This document shows positions 31,987 to 44,010 of a stretch of 64,000 nucleotides of DNA, in pieces. The position numbers and the translations under genes were made by a program. The first letter of the stretch is position 1. The number at the start of each line of letters is the position of its first letter. The stretch is from Lysobacter niastensis (GTDB lineage Bacteria; Pseudomonadota; Gammaproteobacteria; Xanthomonadales; Xanthomonadaceae), in contig NZ_JADLZT010000011.1 in assembly GCF_015453285.1 (NCBI RefSeq), forward strand, positions 1 to 64,000, given 5' to 3'. A model generated the notes under the pieces. The model saw only the letters and a program-made list of their open reading frames with translations. It made no database searches and was not told the DNA's origin.

Positions 31987-33882
31987 TCACCCCCCGGCAT
32001 CGGCACCGCGCTCCAGCGCGCGCCTGACCTCTTCCAGCGCGCCCGGATCGTCCAGCGTCGACAGGTCTCCGGGGTCGCGGCTTTCCGCCAGCGCCTGCAG
32101 CGAGCGCCGCAGCAGCTTGCCCGAGCGCGTCTTGGGCAGCGCGTTGACCACGTAGACACGGGCCGGGCGTGCCACCGCGCCCAACTGCTCCACCACCCGC
32201 TGCCGCATGGTCGCTGCCGCCTGCGCCGGCGACTCGCTACCGCCTTGCTTGAGGGTGGCGAACACCACCGGCACCTGACCTTTCAGGTCGTCGCTCACGC
32301 CGATCACGGCTGCTTCGGCAACGCTGTTGCAGGTCGCGCAGGACTCCTCGATTTCGCGCGTACCCAGGCGGTGCCCGGCCACGTTGATCACGTCGTCAGT
32401 GCGGCCGAGGATGAACGTGTAGCCATCCTCGTCGCGGATCGCCCAGTCGAGCGAGCTGTAGACCAGTTCCCTGAAATGGCTGAAGTAGCTGGACAGGAAT
32501 CGCGCGTCGTCGTTCCACACCGTGGTCAGGCAGCCGGGCGGCAACGGCGGCTCGATCACCAGCACGCCCTTCTCGCCCGGCGCGACGTCGAGGCCGGTGC
32601 CGTCGTCGATCACGCGCAGGCGGTATCCCGGCGTCGGCAAGCCGGGCGAGCCGAACTTGACCGGCTTCATGTCCAGCCCCGGCATCAGCGCAAGCACCGG
32701 CCAACCGGTCTCGGTCTGCCAGTAGTTGTCGATGATGGTCTTGCCGATGCCGTCGGTGATCCAGTGCGCGGTCGGTTCGTCGAGCGGTTCACCGGCCAGG
32801 AACAGCCATTGCAGTTTCGACAGGTCGTGCTTCTTCAGCCACGACGCATCCTGTTTCTTCAGCACGCGGATGCCGGTCGGCGACGAGAACATCGTGCGCA
32901 CGCCGTAGCGCTCGCAGATGCGCCACCAGATGCCGGGGTCGGGGCTCGTCGGCAGTCCTTCGTACAGCACGGACGTCGCACCGGCGATCAACGGGCCATA
33001 GACGTTGTAGGAATGGCCCACTGCCCAGCCGACATCCGACGTGGAGAACATCACCTGTCCCGCGCGCACGTCGTAGATCGACCACATCGACAACGCCAGT
33101 GCGACCGCATAGCCACCGACGTCGCGCTGCACACCCTTGGGCTTGCCGGTCGTTCCAGAGGTGTAGAGCAGGTAGCTGGGCTCGTTGGATTCGAGCCATT
33201 CCACGTCGACCTGCGCGCCATCGTGCCGCGCGCGCAGCTTGGCGTAATCGACGTCGCGACCTTGGACTAGGGCGATATCCGGATCGAGTCCGCGGCTCAC
33301 GACCAGGACCTTCGGCGGAGGCGAAGAAGCCTCCTCGCACGCCGCATCGACCAGCGGCTTGTACGGGATCACCTTGCCGCCGCGCATGCCGGCGTCGGCA
33401 CAGATCAGCAGCTTCGGTGTCGCGTCGTCGATGCGCAGCGCGAGATTGTGCGCAGCAAAGCCGCCGAACACGACCGAATGCACCGCGCCGATGCGCGCGC
33501 ACGCCAGCATCGCGAACACGGCCTCGGCCATGTTGGGCATGTAGATCACCACGCGGTCGCCGCGTCCGACGTCGAGCGACCGCAGTACCGCGGCGAAGGT
33601 GTTTACCTCGCGATGCAGCTCGCGATAGGTGATCTCGCGCGCCGTGTCGGTTTCCGACGACACGGTGATGAGCGCGAGCTGATCGCCGCGCTGGTCGAGA
33701 TGGCGGTCGACGGCGTTGTAGCAGAGGTTGGTTTCGCCGCCCGCGAACCATTGCCGGAACGGCGGGTTGGAGTAATCGAGGATGCGCTCTGGCTCCCGGT
33801 GCCAGTGAATCGCCCTTGCCTGCTCGCCCCAGAACGCCTCCGGCTCCTCGATCGAGCGGCGGTAGAAGTCCTCGTAACGCAT
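31987..33882 (-). CDS. prpE: Propionate-CoA ligase
   Basis: This 631-residue AMP-forming acyl-CoA synthetase makes propionyl-CoA from propionate. Motifs are the P-loop [26 protein letters not shown], the [15 protein letters not shown] hinge, and C-terminal [10 protein letters not shown] with the catalytic/acetylatable Lys. Length fits PrpE (628) rather than Acs (652), and the location before prpB supports this. GGGAGG is 7 nt before ATG 33882. It could also accept acetate. Confidence 0.93.
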   Translation of the reverse strand: MRYEDFYRRSIEEPEAFWGEQARAIHWHREPERILDYSNPPFRQWFAGGETNLCYNAVDRHLDQRGDQLALITVSSETDTAREITYRELHREVNTFAAVLRSLDVGRGDRVVIYMPNMAEAVFAMLACARIGAVHSVVFGGFAAHNLALRIDDATPKLLICADAGMRGGKVIPYKPLVDAACEEASSPPPKVLVVSRGLDPDIALVQGRDVDYAKLRARHDGAQVDVEWLESNEPSYLLYTSGTTGKPKGVQRDVGGYAVALALSMWSIYDVRAGQVMFSTSDVGWAVGHSYNVYGPLIAGATSVLYEGLPTSPDPGIWWRICERYGVRTMFSSPTGIRVLKKQDASWLKKHDLSKLQWLFLAGEPLDEPTAHWITDGIGKTIIDNYWQTETGWPVLALMPGLDMKPVKFGSPGLPTPGYRLRVIDDGTGLDVAPGEKGVLVIEPPLPPGCLTTVWNDDARFLSSYFSHFRELVYSSLDWAIRDEDGYTFILGRTDDVINVAGHRLGTREIEESCATCNSVAEAAVIGVSDDLKGQVPVVFATLKQGGSESPAQAAATMRQRVVEQLGAVARPARVYVVNALPKTRSGKLLRRSLQALAESRDPGDLSTLDDPGALEEVRRALERGADAGG

Positions 33883-33971
33883 GGCGACAACCTCCCGGGC
33901 GGTAAGCGGAAGGCTAGTCCCGTCGCCGGAAGGATGCGTTACGACGTTGGTCGCAGGCGGCGCATGCCGCC

Positions 33972-34006
33972 GCAAAACGCAAACGGGGCGGCCGAAGCCA
34001 CCCCGT
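33972..34006 (-). terminator. Terminator after mdh
   Basis: A stem AACGGGG-GGC with one mismatch and a 4-nt loop lies about 43 nt after the mdh stop. On the minus strand it is followed by TGCGTTTTGCG. Confidence 0.7.
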
Positions 34007-34048
34007 TGCGATTCTGTCAGTCCGCGCGACGTGCGCGGCCTGGCTGGA

Positions 34049-35032
34049 TCAGAGCAGGTGCGCCACGCCGGCGCGCTCTTCCTCGAGCTCGGCCAGCGTC
34101 TTGTCCATCGCGGCGCGGCTGAACTCGTCGACCGGCAGGCCTTCGATACGCGTGTACTCGCCGTTGGCGCAGGTCACCGGCACGCCATACATCACGCCTT
34201 CCGGAATGCCGTAGCTGCCGTCCGACGGCACGCCCATCGTCACCCACTTGCCGTTGGTGCCCAGCACCCAGTCGCGGATGTGGTCGATGGCGGCGTTGGC
34301 AGCCGACGCGGCCGAGGACAGGCCACGGGCTTCGATGATCGCGGCGCCGCGCTTGCCCACCTGCGGGATGAACGCGTTGGCATTCCAGTCGGCGTCGTTG
34401 ATCTTGTCCTTCAGCGACTGGCCGTTGACCGTGGCGAAGCGGTAGTCCGGGTACATCGTCGGGCTGTGGTTGCCCCACACGATGAGCTTCTCGATGTCGC
34501 CGACGGCGACGCCGGCCTTGTTGGCCAGCTGCGACAGCGCGCGGTTGTGGTCCAGGCGCAGCATCGCGGTGAAGTTCTTCGCCGGCAGGTCCGGCGCCGA
34601 CTTCATGGCGATGTAGGCATTGGTGTTGGCCGGATTGCCGACCACCAGCACCTTCACGTTGCGCGAGGCGACCTTGTTCAGCGCGGCGCCCTGGGCGGTG
34701 AAGATCTTGGCGTTCTCCAGCAGCAGGTCCTTGCGCTCCATGCCCGGGCCGCGCGGACGCGCGCCGACCAGCAGGGCGATGTCGGCGTCCTTGAACGCCA
34801 CTTCCGCATCGTCGGTGCCGACCATGCCGGCCAGCAGCGGGAACGCGCAGTCTTCCAGCTCCATCATCACGCCCTTCAGTGCGGCCTGGGCCTTCTCCAT
34901 CGGCAGTTCGAGCATCTGCAGGATGACGGGCTGGTCCTTGCCGAGCATTTCGCCGGAAGCGATGCGGAACAGCAGCGAGTAGCCGATCTGGCCGGCAGCA
35001 CCGGTGACGGCAACGCGGACGGGGGTCTTCAT
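34049..35032 (-). CDS. mdh: Malate dehydrogenase
   Basis: The 327-residue NAD-dependent enzyme interconverts malate and oxaloacetate in the TCA cycle. It shows the N-terminal [20 protein letters not shown] nucleotide loop, [17 protein letters not shown] with substrate-binding Arg, [12 protein letters not shown] and the catalytic His in [12 protein letters not shown]. This is the cytosolic-like MDH group rather than the 312-residue E. coli type. CCAGGAG lies 8 nt before the ATG. An intrinsic terminator sits only 17 nt upstream of the start codon. Confidence 0.96.
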   Translation of the reverse strand: MKTPVRVAVTGAAGQIGYSLLFRIASGEMLGKDQPVILQMLELPMEKAQAALKGVMMELEDCAFPLLAGMVGTDDAEVAFKDADIALLVGARPRGPGMERKDLLLENAKIFTAQGAALNKVASRNVKVLVVGNPANTNAYIAMKSAPDLPAKNFTAMLRLDHNRALSQLANKAGVAVGDIEKLIVWGNHSPTMYPDYRFATVNGQSLKDKINDADWNANAFIPQVGKRGAAIIEARGLSSAASAANAAIDHIRDWVLGTNGKWVTMGVPSDGSYGIPEGVMYGVPVTCANGEYTRIEGLPVDEFSRAAMDKTLAELEEERAGVAHLL

Positions 35033-35049
35033 GGGGTAACTCCTGGATG

Positions 35050-35076
35050 AAAAAGCGGGGCGACACTGCGCCCCGC
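35050..35076 (-). terminator. Intrinsic terminator between the aminotransferase gene and mdh
   Basis: An 8-bp stem GCGGGGCG with a 6-nt loop is followed on the minus strand by TTTTT. It lies in the 64-nt gap, immediately before the mdh ribosome binding site, so it can act as terminator of the aminotransferase gene or as an attenuator of mdh. Confidence 0.85.
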
Positions 35077-35096
35077 GGTGGATCTACTGAAATGGA

Positions 35097-36302
35097 TCAG
35101 GAAAGTTCTGCGAAGAATTCCTGGAAACGCTGCAGGCCCGGAGCGAGCTGCGGCGTCGGGCAGGTGTAGCTGATGCGCAGGCTGCGCGGCTCGCCGAAGG
35201 CCGAGCCCGGCACGCACGCCACGCCCTTGGTTTCCAGCAGCGCGTTGCAGAGGTCGACGTCGTTGCCGATCTTCGTGCCGCTCGGGCCGTGCGTCTTGCC
35301 GAAGGCGACGCTGATGTCCGGGAACACGTAGAACGCGCCCTGCGGACGCGGGCAGATCACGCCGGGGATCGAGTTCATCACCGCCATCACCTGGTCGCGC
35401 TTGGCCTGGAACTCGGCGCACTTCTGCACCGGCACGTCCTGCGGGCCGGTCAGCGCGGCGACCGCGGCGGCGCCGACGATCTCCGGGATGTTGGTGATGT
35501 GGTTGGAGTTCATGGTCGCGATGGCCTTGGCGACCTCTTCCGGACCGGCCATGAAGCCCACGCGCCAACCCGGCATGCCGTAGGTCTTGGACAGCGAGTC
35601 GATGAAGACCACGCGCTCGCGCAGTTCCGGACGGGCATGCACGAAGTTGTGGTAGCCCAGGCCGTCGAACACCATGCGGTTGTAGATGTCGTCGGTGATG
35701 ACCCAGGTATCGGGATACTTCACCAGCACGTCGGCCAGCGCGCTGACCTCTTCCTTCGAATAGACCATGCCGGTCGGGTTCGAGGGATTGTTGAACAGGA
35801 ACACCTTGGGCTTCTTCGCCAGCGCGGCGTCGAGCTGCGCGGGCGTGAGCTTGTAGTCCTGCGAGGCCGGGCACGGCAGCAGGTCGATCTTGGCGTTGAC
35901 GATCTCGGCGATGTCGAGATAGCTGGTCCAGTACGGCGTCGGGAAGACGATGGTGTCGCCTTCGTCGAGCAGCGCCTCGGCCAGGTTGTAGATCACGTGC
36001 TTGGCGCCGATGCCGGTGGCGACGTTGACGCGGCCGTAGCCGGTCAGGCCGATCTTGGCCATGTGCTCGATGAACGCATCGAGCAGCGCGTCGGCGCCGC
36101 GGTTGCTGCCGTACTGGCCGCTGTCCTTGGCCAGCGCGTCGCGCGCGGCGGCGTAGACATGCTCGCCTGGCAGGAAGTTCGGAACACCGATCGAGAAGCT
36201 GATGATGTCGCGGCCTTCGGCCTTGAGCCGCTTGGCCTTCTCGGCAACCTGCATGATCGCGCTGGGTTTGGCGCGACCGATGCGCCGGGCAAGCTGGGGC
36301 AT
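35097..36302 (-). CDS. PLP-dependent aminotransferase, class I/II
   Basis: The 401-residue fold-type I aminotransferase carries FNNPSNPTGMVY, the Asp/Tyr of TDDIYNRMVFDG, the Schiff-base Lys in DSLSKTYGMPGWRVG and the substrate-carboxylate Arg in SLRISY. It belongs to the aspartate (AspC Ib-like) aminotransferase group; the exact amino donor is uncertain. Neighbouring mdh uses oxaloacetate, which fits aspartate transamination. GAGGTA precedes ATG 36302. The frame is open for 27 codons upstream without homology. Confidence 0.9.
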   Translation of the reverse strand: MPQLARRIGRAKPSAIMQVAEKAKRLKAEGRDIISFSIGVPNFLPGEHVYAAARDALAKDSGQYGSNRGADALLDAFIEHMAKIGLTGYGRVNVATGIGAKHVIYNLAEALLDEGDTIVFPTPYWTSYLDIAEIVNAKIDLLPCPASQDYKLTPAQLDAALAKKPKVFLFNNPSNPTGMVYSKEEVSALADVLVKYPDTWVITDDIYNRMVFDGLGYHNFVHARPELRERVVFIDSLSKTYGMPGWRVGFMAGPEEVAKAIATMNSNHITNIPEIVGAAAVAALTGPQDVPVQKCAEFQAKRDQVMAVMNSIPGVICPRPQGAFYVFPDISVAFGKTHGPSGTKIGNDVDLCNALLETKGVACVPGSAFGEPRSLRISYTCPTPQLAPGLQRFQEFFAELS

Positions 36303-36406
36303 CGCTGTACCTCGTGAGGAGTCGACGTGGGTGACTGCTCCGGCGCGGAAACGCAGCGCCGCCGAGCCCCGGAATGTTAGCACGCGCCTTGCCGGCCTCT
36401 GTGGTG

Positions 36407-36449
36407 CGAAAACGAAAACGCCCGCCCCGGCAAGTACCGGAGCGGGCGT
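36407..36449 (-). terminator. Intrinsic terminator after the cyclophilin gene
   Basis: A long stem (ACGCCCGC-CCCGG with a bulge, loop CAAGTA) is followed on the minus strand by TTTTCGTTTTCG. It separates the cyclophilin and aminotransferase genes. A second hairpin, GCCCCTTC-AGT-GAAGGGGC, is at 36477-36495. Confidence 0.8.
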
Positions 36450-36581
36450 CCGCCTGGATCCCCTCCTCGCCCCGAAGCCCCTTCAGTGAAGGGGCAGCGC
36501 GACAGCGCAGGGTTCTGGAAGCCAGTGGCGCGGGGCCCACAGTTCGCAGTGCGGACTATGGGCGTTACCGGCTTCAGCCGG

Positions 36582-37079
<498 letters not shown>

Positions 37080-37210
37080 TTACCGTCTCCTGGGACGTGG
37101 GGCTGGGGGAGGAATTCCCGCATTCGTCCGACCAGATGGCGACGGATGGGGCAATTCACAAGAATACCGTAGCCATTCAGCTGAACGGGCCATCGGGCAT
37201 CCCGGGCAGG

Positions 37211-37216
37211 TATAAT
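37211..37216 (+). promoter_or_regulatory. Candidate -10 element for typA
   Basis: A perfect TATAAT lies 46 nt upstream of the typA ATG. No good -35 match is visible at 16-18 nt. Confidence 0.45.
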
Positions 37217-37262
37217 GCTCGGCTTCCTTTTCCTACGAGCGTCGTTCTGGCGCCATCTCTGC

Positions 37263-39092
<1,830 letters not shown>

Positions 39093-39133
39093 GCCACCGC
39101 CATCGCACCGGCAACACGGGGCGTCGTATCGCC

Positions 39134-39613
39134 ATGACCGACGCCCATCCCCATCCGCACTACAACCCCGATCCGCACGCCCATCCCGGGCTGCACGTGA
39201 TCGCGGTGTTCGAGGCGGCCAAGGGCGTGCTCGCGCTGCTCGCCGCCAGCGGCCTGGAGATCCTGGGCCCGGCGCCATTGCAGCGCTGGCTCCATGAACT
39301 GATTGCGCGCTTCTCGCTCGATCCGGGCCATGGCGCGATCGCCTGGCTCAACGGCGCCATCAACCCCGATGGCGTCCACTTGGCCGCCGCAGCCGTGTTT
39401 GCCTACGGCCTGCTGCGCCTGCTGGAAGCCTGGGGCCTGTGGCGGGCCAAGGCCTGGGCGTCATGGCTGGGCTGCATCAGCGCGGCGATCTACCTGCCGC
39501 TGGACATCTACGCCCTCTTCGCCCATCCGGGCTGGCTTTCGGCGGCCGTACTGGCGGTCAATTTGATCGTCGTCGCAGTCCTGGCACGAGACCTGGTCGT
39601 CCGGCGCTACTGA
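39134..39613 (+). CDS. DUF2127 family membrane protein
   Basis: The 159-residue integral membrane protein begins with a His-rich segment (HPHPHYNPDPHAHPG). Four hydrophobic segments follow (about 22-46, 80-100, 103-125, 130-152). The LLEAWGLWRAKAWASWLG and IYLPLDIYALF sequences are typical of DUF2127. Function unknown. The N-terminal His cluster could bind metal. It follows typA by 41 nt and precedes the amidase gene by 42 nt. Confidence 0.82.
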   Translation: MTDAHPHPHYNPDPHAHPGLHVIAVFEAAKGVLALLAASGLEILGPAPLQRWLHELIARFSLDPGHGAIAWLNGAINPDGVHLAAAAVFAYGLLRLLEAWGLWRAKAWASWLGCISAAIYLPLDIYALFAHPGWLSAAVLAVNLIVVAVLARDLVVRRY

Positions 39614-39655
39614 ACGCGTATGCTCCGGTCGCCCATCCGCGACCGGGGAATCGCC

Positions 39656-41266
39656 ATGCGCTCCTTGCTTTTCGTGGCGACGCTGCTCGCCGTGCTTCCT
39701 GCGTGCCAGCGCGACGCCGACGCCACCGCTTCGGCACCGGCAACGCCGTCGCTGGCCACCAGTTTCGCCTACTCCGAAATCGGCATCGGCGAGCTGCAGT
39801 CGCGGATGGAGCGCGGTGCACTCAGCAGCCGTGCCCTCACCCAGGCCTACCTCGACCGCATCGCGGTCGTCGATGACGCCGGGCCGAAGCTCAACGCCGT
39901 CATCGAACTCAATCCCGACGCCATCCGGGAAGCCGATGCGCTCGATGCCGAGCGCCAGGCGGGCCGCGTGCGCAGCCCCCTGCACGGCATCCCGGTGTTG
40001 ATCAAGGACAACATCGACGCGACCCCGATGGTGAACTCCGCGGGTTCGCTGGCGCTGGCGGATCATCGGCCGAAACAGGACGCCTTCGTCGTGCAGCGCC
40101 TGCGCGCAGCCGGCGCCGTGATCCTGGGCAAGACCAACCTCAGCGAATGGGCCAACTTCCGCTCGATGCACTCGGTATCGGGCTGGAGCGGCCGCGGTGG
40201 CCTGACGCGCAATCCCTATGCGCTGGATCGCAGCGCCTGCGGGTCCAGTTCGGGCACGGGCAGCGCGATCTCGGCGAGCCTGGCGGCCGCCGGCATCGGC
40301 ACGGAAACCGACGGCAGCATCATCTGCCCGGCCTCCGTCGCCGGCCTGGTCGGGCTGAAGCCGACCGTCGGGCTGGTCAGCCGCAACGGCGTCATTCCGA
40401 TCTCAAGCCAGCAGGACACGCCCGGCCCGATGACGCGCAGCGTGACCGATGCGGCGATCCTGCTGGCCGCCATGGTCGGGCGCGATGCGAACGACATGCT
40501 GACGGCCGGCAGTGTCGGCCGCGCGGTGTTCGACTACCCGCTGCACCTCAAGGCCGACGGCCTGCGCGGCGCCCGCATCGGCGTGCTGCGCCAGAAGATG
40601 GGGCACGACCCGGCCGTGGATGCTGCGATGGAGCGCGCGATCGCCACCATGCGCAAGGCCGGCGCGGTCGTGGTGGACGCGCAGATCCCGACCGAAGGCC
40701 AATGGAAGGCGGGCGAACTCGACGCGTTGACCTGGGAGTTCAAGGCCGGGCTTGAGCACTACCTGGCCACGCGTGGTGCCCCCATGCGCACGCTCGCCGA
40801 GATCATGGACTTCAACCGCCGCAACGCGGGCGAGGAGATGTCGTACTTCGGCCAGGACCTGTTCGAGCAGGCCGCAGCCAAAGGCCCCCTCAACGACCCG
40901 CTCTACCGCGAGACCCGCAGCAGCATCCGCCGCCTCGCAGGCGAACAGGGCATCGACTCCGCATTGCAGGCGCAGCAGCTGGACGCGCTCATCGCGCCTT
41001 CGGGGCCGGCCGCATGGAAGGCCGACATGACCAACGGCGACCCGGACATCACCACCGGCTACAGCGCCGCCGCAGTCGCGGGCTATCCCAGCCTGACGGT
41101 CCCGATGGGCGAGCAGCAGGGTTTGCCGCTGGGCGTCGTCTTCATGGGCTCCGCGTGGAGCGAGCCGCGCCTGCTCGAACTCGGCTACGCCTTCGAACAG
41201 CTCAGCAAGGCACGCAAGCCGCCGCAGTTCCTGGCAACGGTCGCGGCTGCCAAGAAGAAGGGCTGA
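39656..41266 (+). CDS. Amidase signature family enzyme, probable lipoprotein
   Basis: The 536-residue protein has the amidase signature fold with Ser-cisSer-Lys triad: Lys in PVLIKDNID, and the Gly/Ser-rich SACGSSSGTGSAISA with cis-Ser and nucleophile Ser. The N-terminus MRSLLFVATLLAVLPAC looks like a lipoprotein signal with Cys17 as the lipidated residue, implying a periplasmic or outer-membrane location rather than GatA function. The substrate may be a peptide amide or other amide. Start ATG 39656 is preferred over an earlier in-frame start. Confidence 0.9.
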   Translation: MRSLLFVATLLAVLPACQRDADATASAPATPSLATSFAYSEIGIGELQSRMERGALSSRALTQAYLDRIAVVDDAGPKLNAVIELNPDAIREADALDAERQAGRVRSPLHGIPVLIKDNIDATPMVNSAGSLALADHRPKQDAFVVQRLRAAGAVILGKTNLSEWANFRSMHSVSGWSGRGGLTRNPYALDRSACGSSSGTGSAISASLAAAGIGTETDGSIICPASVAGLVGLKPTVGLVSRNGVIPISSQQDTPGPMTRSVTDAAILLAAMVGRDANDMLTAGSVGRAVFDYPLHLKADGLRGARIGVLRQKMGHDPAVDAAMERAIATMRKAGAVVVDAQIPTEGQWKAGELDALTWEFKAGLEHYLATRGAPMRTLAEIMDFNRRNAGEEMSYFGQDLFEQAAAKGPLNDPLYRETRSSIRRLAGEQGIDSALQAQQLDALIAPSGPAAWKADMTNGDPDITTGYSAAAVAGYPSLTVPMGEQQGLPLGVVFMGSAWSEPRLLELGYAFEQLSKARKPPQFLATVAAAKKKG

Positions 41267-41277
41267 GATTCCGACAG

Positions 41278-41305
41278 CAGCGGGCGGCCGGCGGCCGACC
41301 CGCTG
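41278..41305. terminator. Hairpin between convergent amidase and DAHP synthase genes
   Basis: An imperfect inverted repeat, CAGCGGG...CCCGCTG with an inner GGCC-GGC-GGCC, lies between two convergent stop codons. It lacks a T tract. Confidence 0.45.
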
Positions 41306-41312
41306 TACTGCA

Positions 41313-42701
41313 TCACGTCGGCGCGGCGATTTGCGCCTGCTTGCGCACGATCAGCATCGCGATCTCCAGCGCCTGCTCGTAGTTCAGGCGCGGATCGACC
41401 GTCGACTTGTAGGCGCGCTCCAGATCGCTCTCGGTGAGCTCGCGCGCGCCACCCAGACACTCGGTGACGTCTTCCCCCGTCAGCTCCAGATGCACGCCGC
41501 CCAGGCGCGTACCGGCGGCCGCGTGGAGTTCGAACGCCTGCTCCAGTTCGCTGCGGATGTTGCGGAAGCGACGCGTCTTGAAGCCGTTGCTGGTGCTCTC
41601 GGTGTTGCCGTGCATCGGATCGCACACCCACAACACGCGACGACCGTCGCGGCGCACCGCGTCGAGCAGCGGCGGCAGCTTGTCGGCGATTCCGCCGGCG
41701 CCCATGCGATGGATGAAGCTGAGGCGGCCGGGTTCGTCCTCGGGATTGAGCAGGTCCATCGTGCGAAGCAGCTGATCGGGCGTCACCGACGGCCCCACCT
41801 TCAACGCGATTGGATTGCGGATGCCCCGGAAGTATTCGGCGTGGGCGCCGTCGACCGCCGCCGTGCGCATGCCGATCCACGGATAGTGCGTGCTGAGGTT
41901 GAACCAACCCCAGTGGCGCGGTACCTGACGGGTCAACGACTCCTCGTACGGCAGCAGCAGCGCCTCGTGCGAGGTGTAGAAGTCCACGCGGTTGAGGTTG
42001 TGCACTTCGGAACCCGACAGCGTCTCCATGAAACGCACGGCGTCGCCGATCGCGTTGACCATGCGGCTGTATTCGTCGGCCAGCGGCGAATGGCCGACCC
42101 AGCTCAGGTTCCAGTACTCGGGATGATGCAGGTCGGCGAATCCGCCATCGATCAGCGCACGCACGAAGTTCATCGTCATCGCCGAGCGCGCATGCGCCTT
42201 GATCATGCGGCGCGGATCCGGCAAGCGGGCGGCCTCGGTGAACTCGGGCGCGTTGACCATGTCGCCGCGGTAGCTGGGCAGCGTGACGTCGCCGATCGTT
42301 TCGGTGTCGGCCGAGCGCGGCTTCGCGTACTGGCCGGCAAAGCGGCCCACGCGCACGACCGGCTTGCGCATGCCGTGCACGAGCACGAGGCTCATCTGCA
42401 GCAGCACCTTGAGGCGGTTGGAGATTACGTCCGAGCTGCAGGCATCGAAACTCTCGGCACAGTCGCCACCCTGCAGCAGGAAGCGCTTGCCTTCCTGTGC
42501 CTCGGCGAGCTGCTGCTTGAGCGAGAGGATCTCCCACGACGTCACCAGCGGCGGCAACGCACGCAGTTCGCTCAAGGCGCTAGCGAGCGCCTGATCATCC
42601 GGATAGTGCGGCAACTGCACAGCCGGAAAACTGCGCCATGACTGCGGCGACCAGTTCTGGGGCAGAGTCACGGCACGGAGGTTGCGGTCAGTGGGGGACA
42701 T
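41313..42701 (-). CDS. Class II 3-deoxy-7-phosphoheptulonate synthase
   Basis: The 462-residue enzyme joins PEP and erythrose 4-phosphate in the first shikimate step. It is the plant/Mycobacterium type (class II). Its metal-site Cys is in LLQGGDCAESF, with further conserved segments VGRFAGQYAKPRS, WNLSWVGHSP, KVGPSVTP, CDPMHGNTE and LELTGEDVTECLGG. It is unrelated in sequence to E. coli AroF/G/H. The start MSPTDRNLR has a weak ribosome site. It lies 88 nt downstream of dsbB. Confidence 0.95.
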   Translation of the reverse strand: MSPTDRNLRAVTLPQNWSPQSWRSFPAVQLPHYPDDQALASALSELRALPPLVTSWEILSLKQQLAEAQEGKRFLLQGGDCAESFDACSSDVISNRLKVLLQMSLVLVHGMRKPVVRVGRFAGQYAKPRSADTETIGDVTLPSYRGDMVNAPEFTEAARLPDPRRMIKAHARSAMTMNFVRALIDGGFADLHHPEYWNLSWVGHSPLADEYSRMVNAIGDAVRFMETLSGSEVHNLNRVDFYTSHEALLLPYEESLTRQVPRHWGWFNLSTHYPWIGMRTAAVDGAHAEYFRGIRNPIALKVGPSVTPDQLLRTMDLLNPEDEPGRLSFIHRMGAGGIADKLPPLLDAVRRDGRRVLWVCDPMHGNTESTSNGFKTRRFRNIRSELEQAFELHAAAGTRLGGVHLELTGEDVTECLGGARELTESDLERAYKSTVDPRLNYEQALEIAMLIVRKQAQIAAPT

Positions 42702-42789
42702 GACACGAGCAATGTTGCAATGCGGCGAATGATCATGGGCGCTCGCCCTCCGCGCTGCAACCGTTACAGCGGCAACCTTGGCGCCGCGT

Positions 42790-43296
42790 TCAGCGACGCC
42801 GGAACGCTGCGTAGCCTGCCCACAACGCCAGAAGCACGAACCAGACCAGGCTCCATTCGGGCATCGACAGGCCCAGGAACGTCCAATCGACATTCGCGCA
42901 TTCACCCGAACCGGTCATCACCTTGCGGATCACGCCGGAGATGGGCATGGCGTCCAGCATGTAGTCCAGGCCGGGGCCGCACGCCGGCACCTGGTCGGGT
43001 GGCAGATGCTGCAGGCGGACGTGATTGCCCGCAACTGCGATGCCGCCCAGCGAGGCCAGCAACGCGAGTACACCGTAACCACGCCTTCCACCGGCGCCCT
43101 TGGGCGCATGCAGGCCGCCGATCAGGAACACGATGCCAAGCGCGAAGAACGCAACGCGCTGGAAGATGCACAACGGACAAGGTTCCAGGCCGTCATGCAG
43201 CTGGGCGTAGAACGCATAGGCCAACAGGGCCGCGCAGATCGCGAAACCGAGGAGGAACTGGGTGCGGAAGGAACCGGGCAGCAGGGAGTTCGTCAT
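42790..43296 (-). CDS. dsbB: Disulfide bond formation protein B
   Basis: The 168-residue inner-membrane protein reoxidises DsbA and passes electrons to quinone. It has four membrane segments (about 12-31, 44-62, 74-91, 145-163). The first periplasmic loop has the CPLC pair (Cys40, Cys43) and the second has Cys in VPACGPGL and GSGECANVDW, the four Cys needed for activity. It is upstream of the DAHP synthase gene and downstream of the rplQ terminator. Confidence 0.95.
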   Translation of the reverse strand: MTNSLLPGSFRTQFLLGFAICAALLAYAFYAQLHDGLEPCPLCIFQRVAFFALGIVFLIGGLHAPKGAGGRRGYGVLALLASLGGIAVAGNHVRLQHLPPDQVPACGPGLDYMLDAMPISGVIRKVMTGSGECANVDWTFLGLSMPEWSLVWFVLLALWAGYAAFRRR

Positions 43297-43381
43297 GGTC
43301 CAAAGCTTAACGAGGTTGACGGATCGCTGCAGCAGACCGTCATCGCACTCGTTGGTTCCCGGAACACTGATCCCGGAAACG

Positions 43382-43411
43382 CAAAAGCCCCGGCCAGGCC
43401 GGGGCTTTGCT
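43382..43411 (-). terminator. Intrinsic terminator of the alpha operon
   Basis: A long stem AAAGCCCCGGCC with a 2-nt loop is followed on the minus strand by TTTTGC. It ends the rpsM-rplQ operon 33 nt after the rplQ stop. Confidence 0.88.
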
Positions 43412-43443
43412 GTATCGGCGTTGCCGCCAATGAAGCGTGTGGA

Positions 43444-43818
43444 TTACTCCGTCGCGGCTTCCGGACGATCGACCAGCTCGACATAGGCCATCGGCGCATT
43501 GTCGCCAGCGCGGAAACCGCACTTGAGGATGCGCAGGTAACCGCCCGGACGGGACTGGTAACGCGGGCCGAGAGTGGTGAACAGCGTGCCCACGGCTTCC
43601 TTGTCGCGCAGGCGCGAGAAGGCAAGGCGGCGGTTGGCGACGCCGTCGACCTTGGCCAGGGTGATGAGCGGCTCGGCAACGCGACGCAGCTCCTTGGCCT
43701 TCGGCAGGGTGGTACGGATGAGACCGTGCTTGATCAGCGAGGCGGCCATGTTGGTGAACATGGCATCGCGATGGGCACTGGTACGGCTGAACTTACGGCC
43801 GGATTTCTGGTGGCGCAT
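43444..43818 (-). CDS. rplQ: 50S ribosomal protein L17
   Basis: The 124-residue L17 (E. coli 127) has the canonical start [20 protein letters not shown] and the [21 protein letters not shown] core. It binds 23S rRNA near the exit tunnel. It is the last gene of the alpha operon. It is separated from rpoA by an unusually long 192-nt gap with strong hairpins, so its level may be set independently. Confidence 0.97.
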   Translation of the reverse strand: MRHQKSGRKFSRTSAHRDAMFTNMAASLIKHGLIRTTLPKAKELRRVAEPLITLAKVDGVANRRLAFSRLRDKEAVGTLFTTLGPRYQSRPGGYLRILKCGFRAGDNAPMAYVELVDRPEAATE

Positions 43819-43965
43819 GACTTGGATTCCTAGTGAATGTTGTAACCGTTGAACTTCGCTGTCGCCATCCAGGCGTTGGAACTTGGACTGCGGTTGGTCC
43901 GAACCGACCCTCCGTGGCCGGCGTGCCGCGAGCCTTCAGGCTCGTCGACTTTGGTCTTGCAAGAA

Positions 43966-43995
43966 CGCAGGCCGCGCCTTGCAGCGCGGCCTGCG
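43966..43995 (-). other. Strong hairpin between rpoA and rplQ
   Basis: A perfect 12-bp stem CGCAGGCCGCGC with a 6-nt loop lies 15 nt after the rpoA stop. A smaller hairpin, CGAGCC-TTCA-GGCTCG, is about 25 nt further on. There is no T tract, so it may be a processing or stability element. Confidence 0.7.
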
Positions 43996-44010
43996 AATAA
44001 CGCACTGGCC

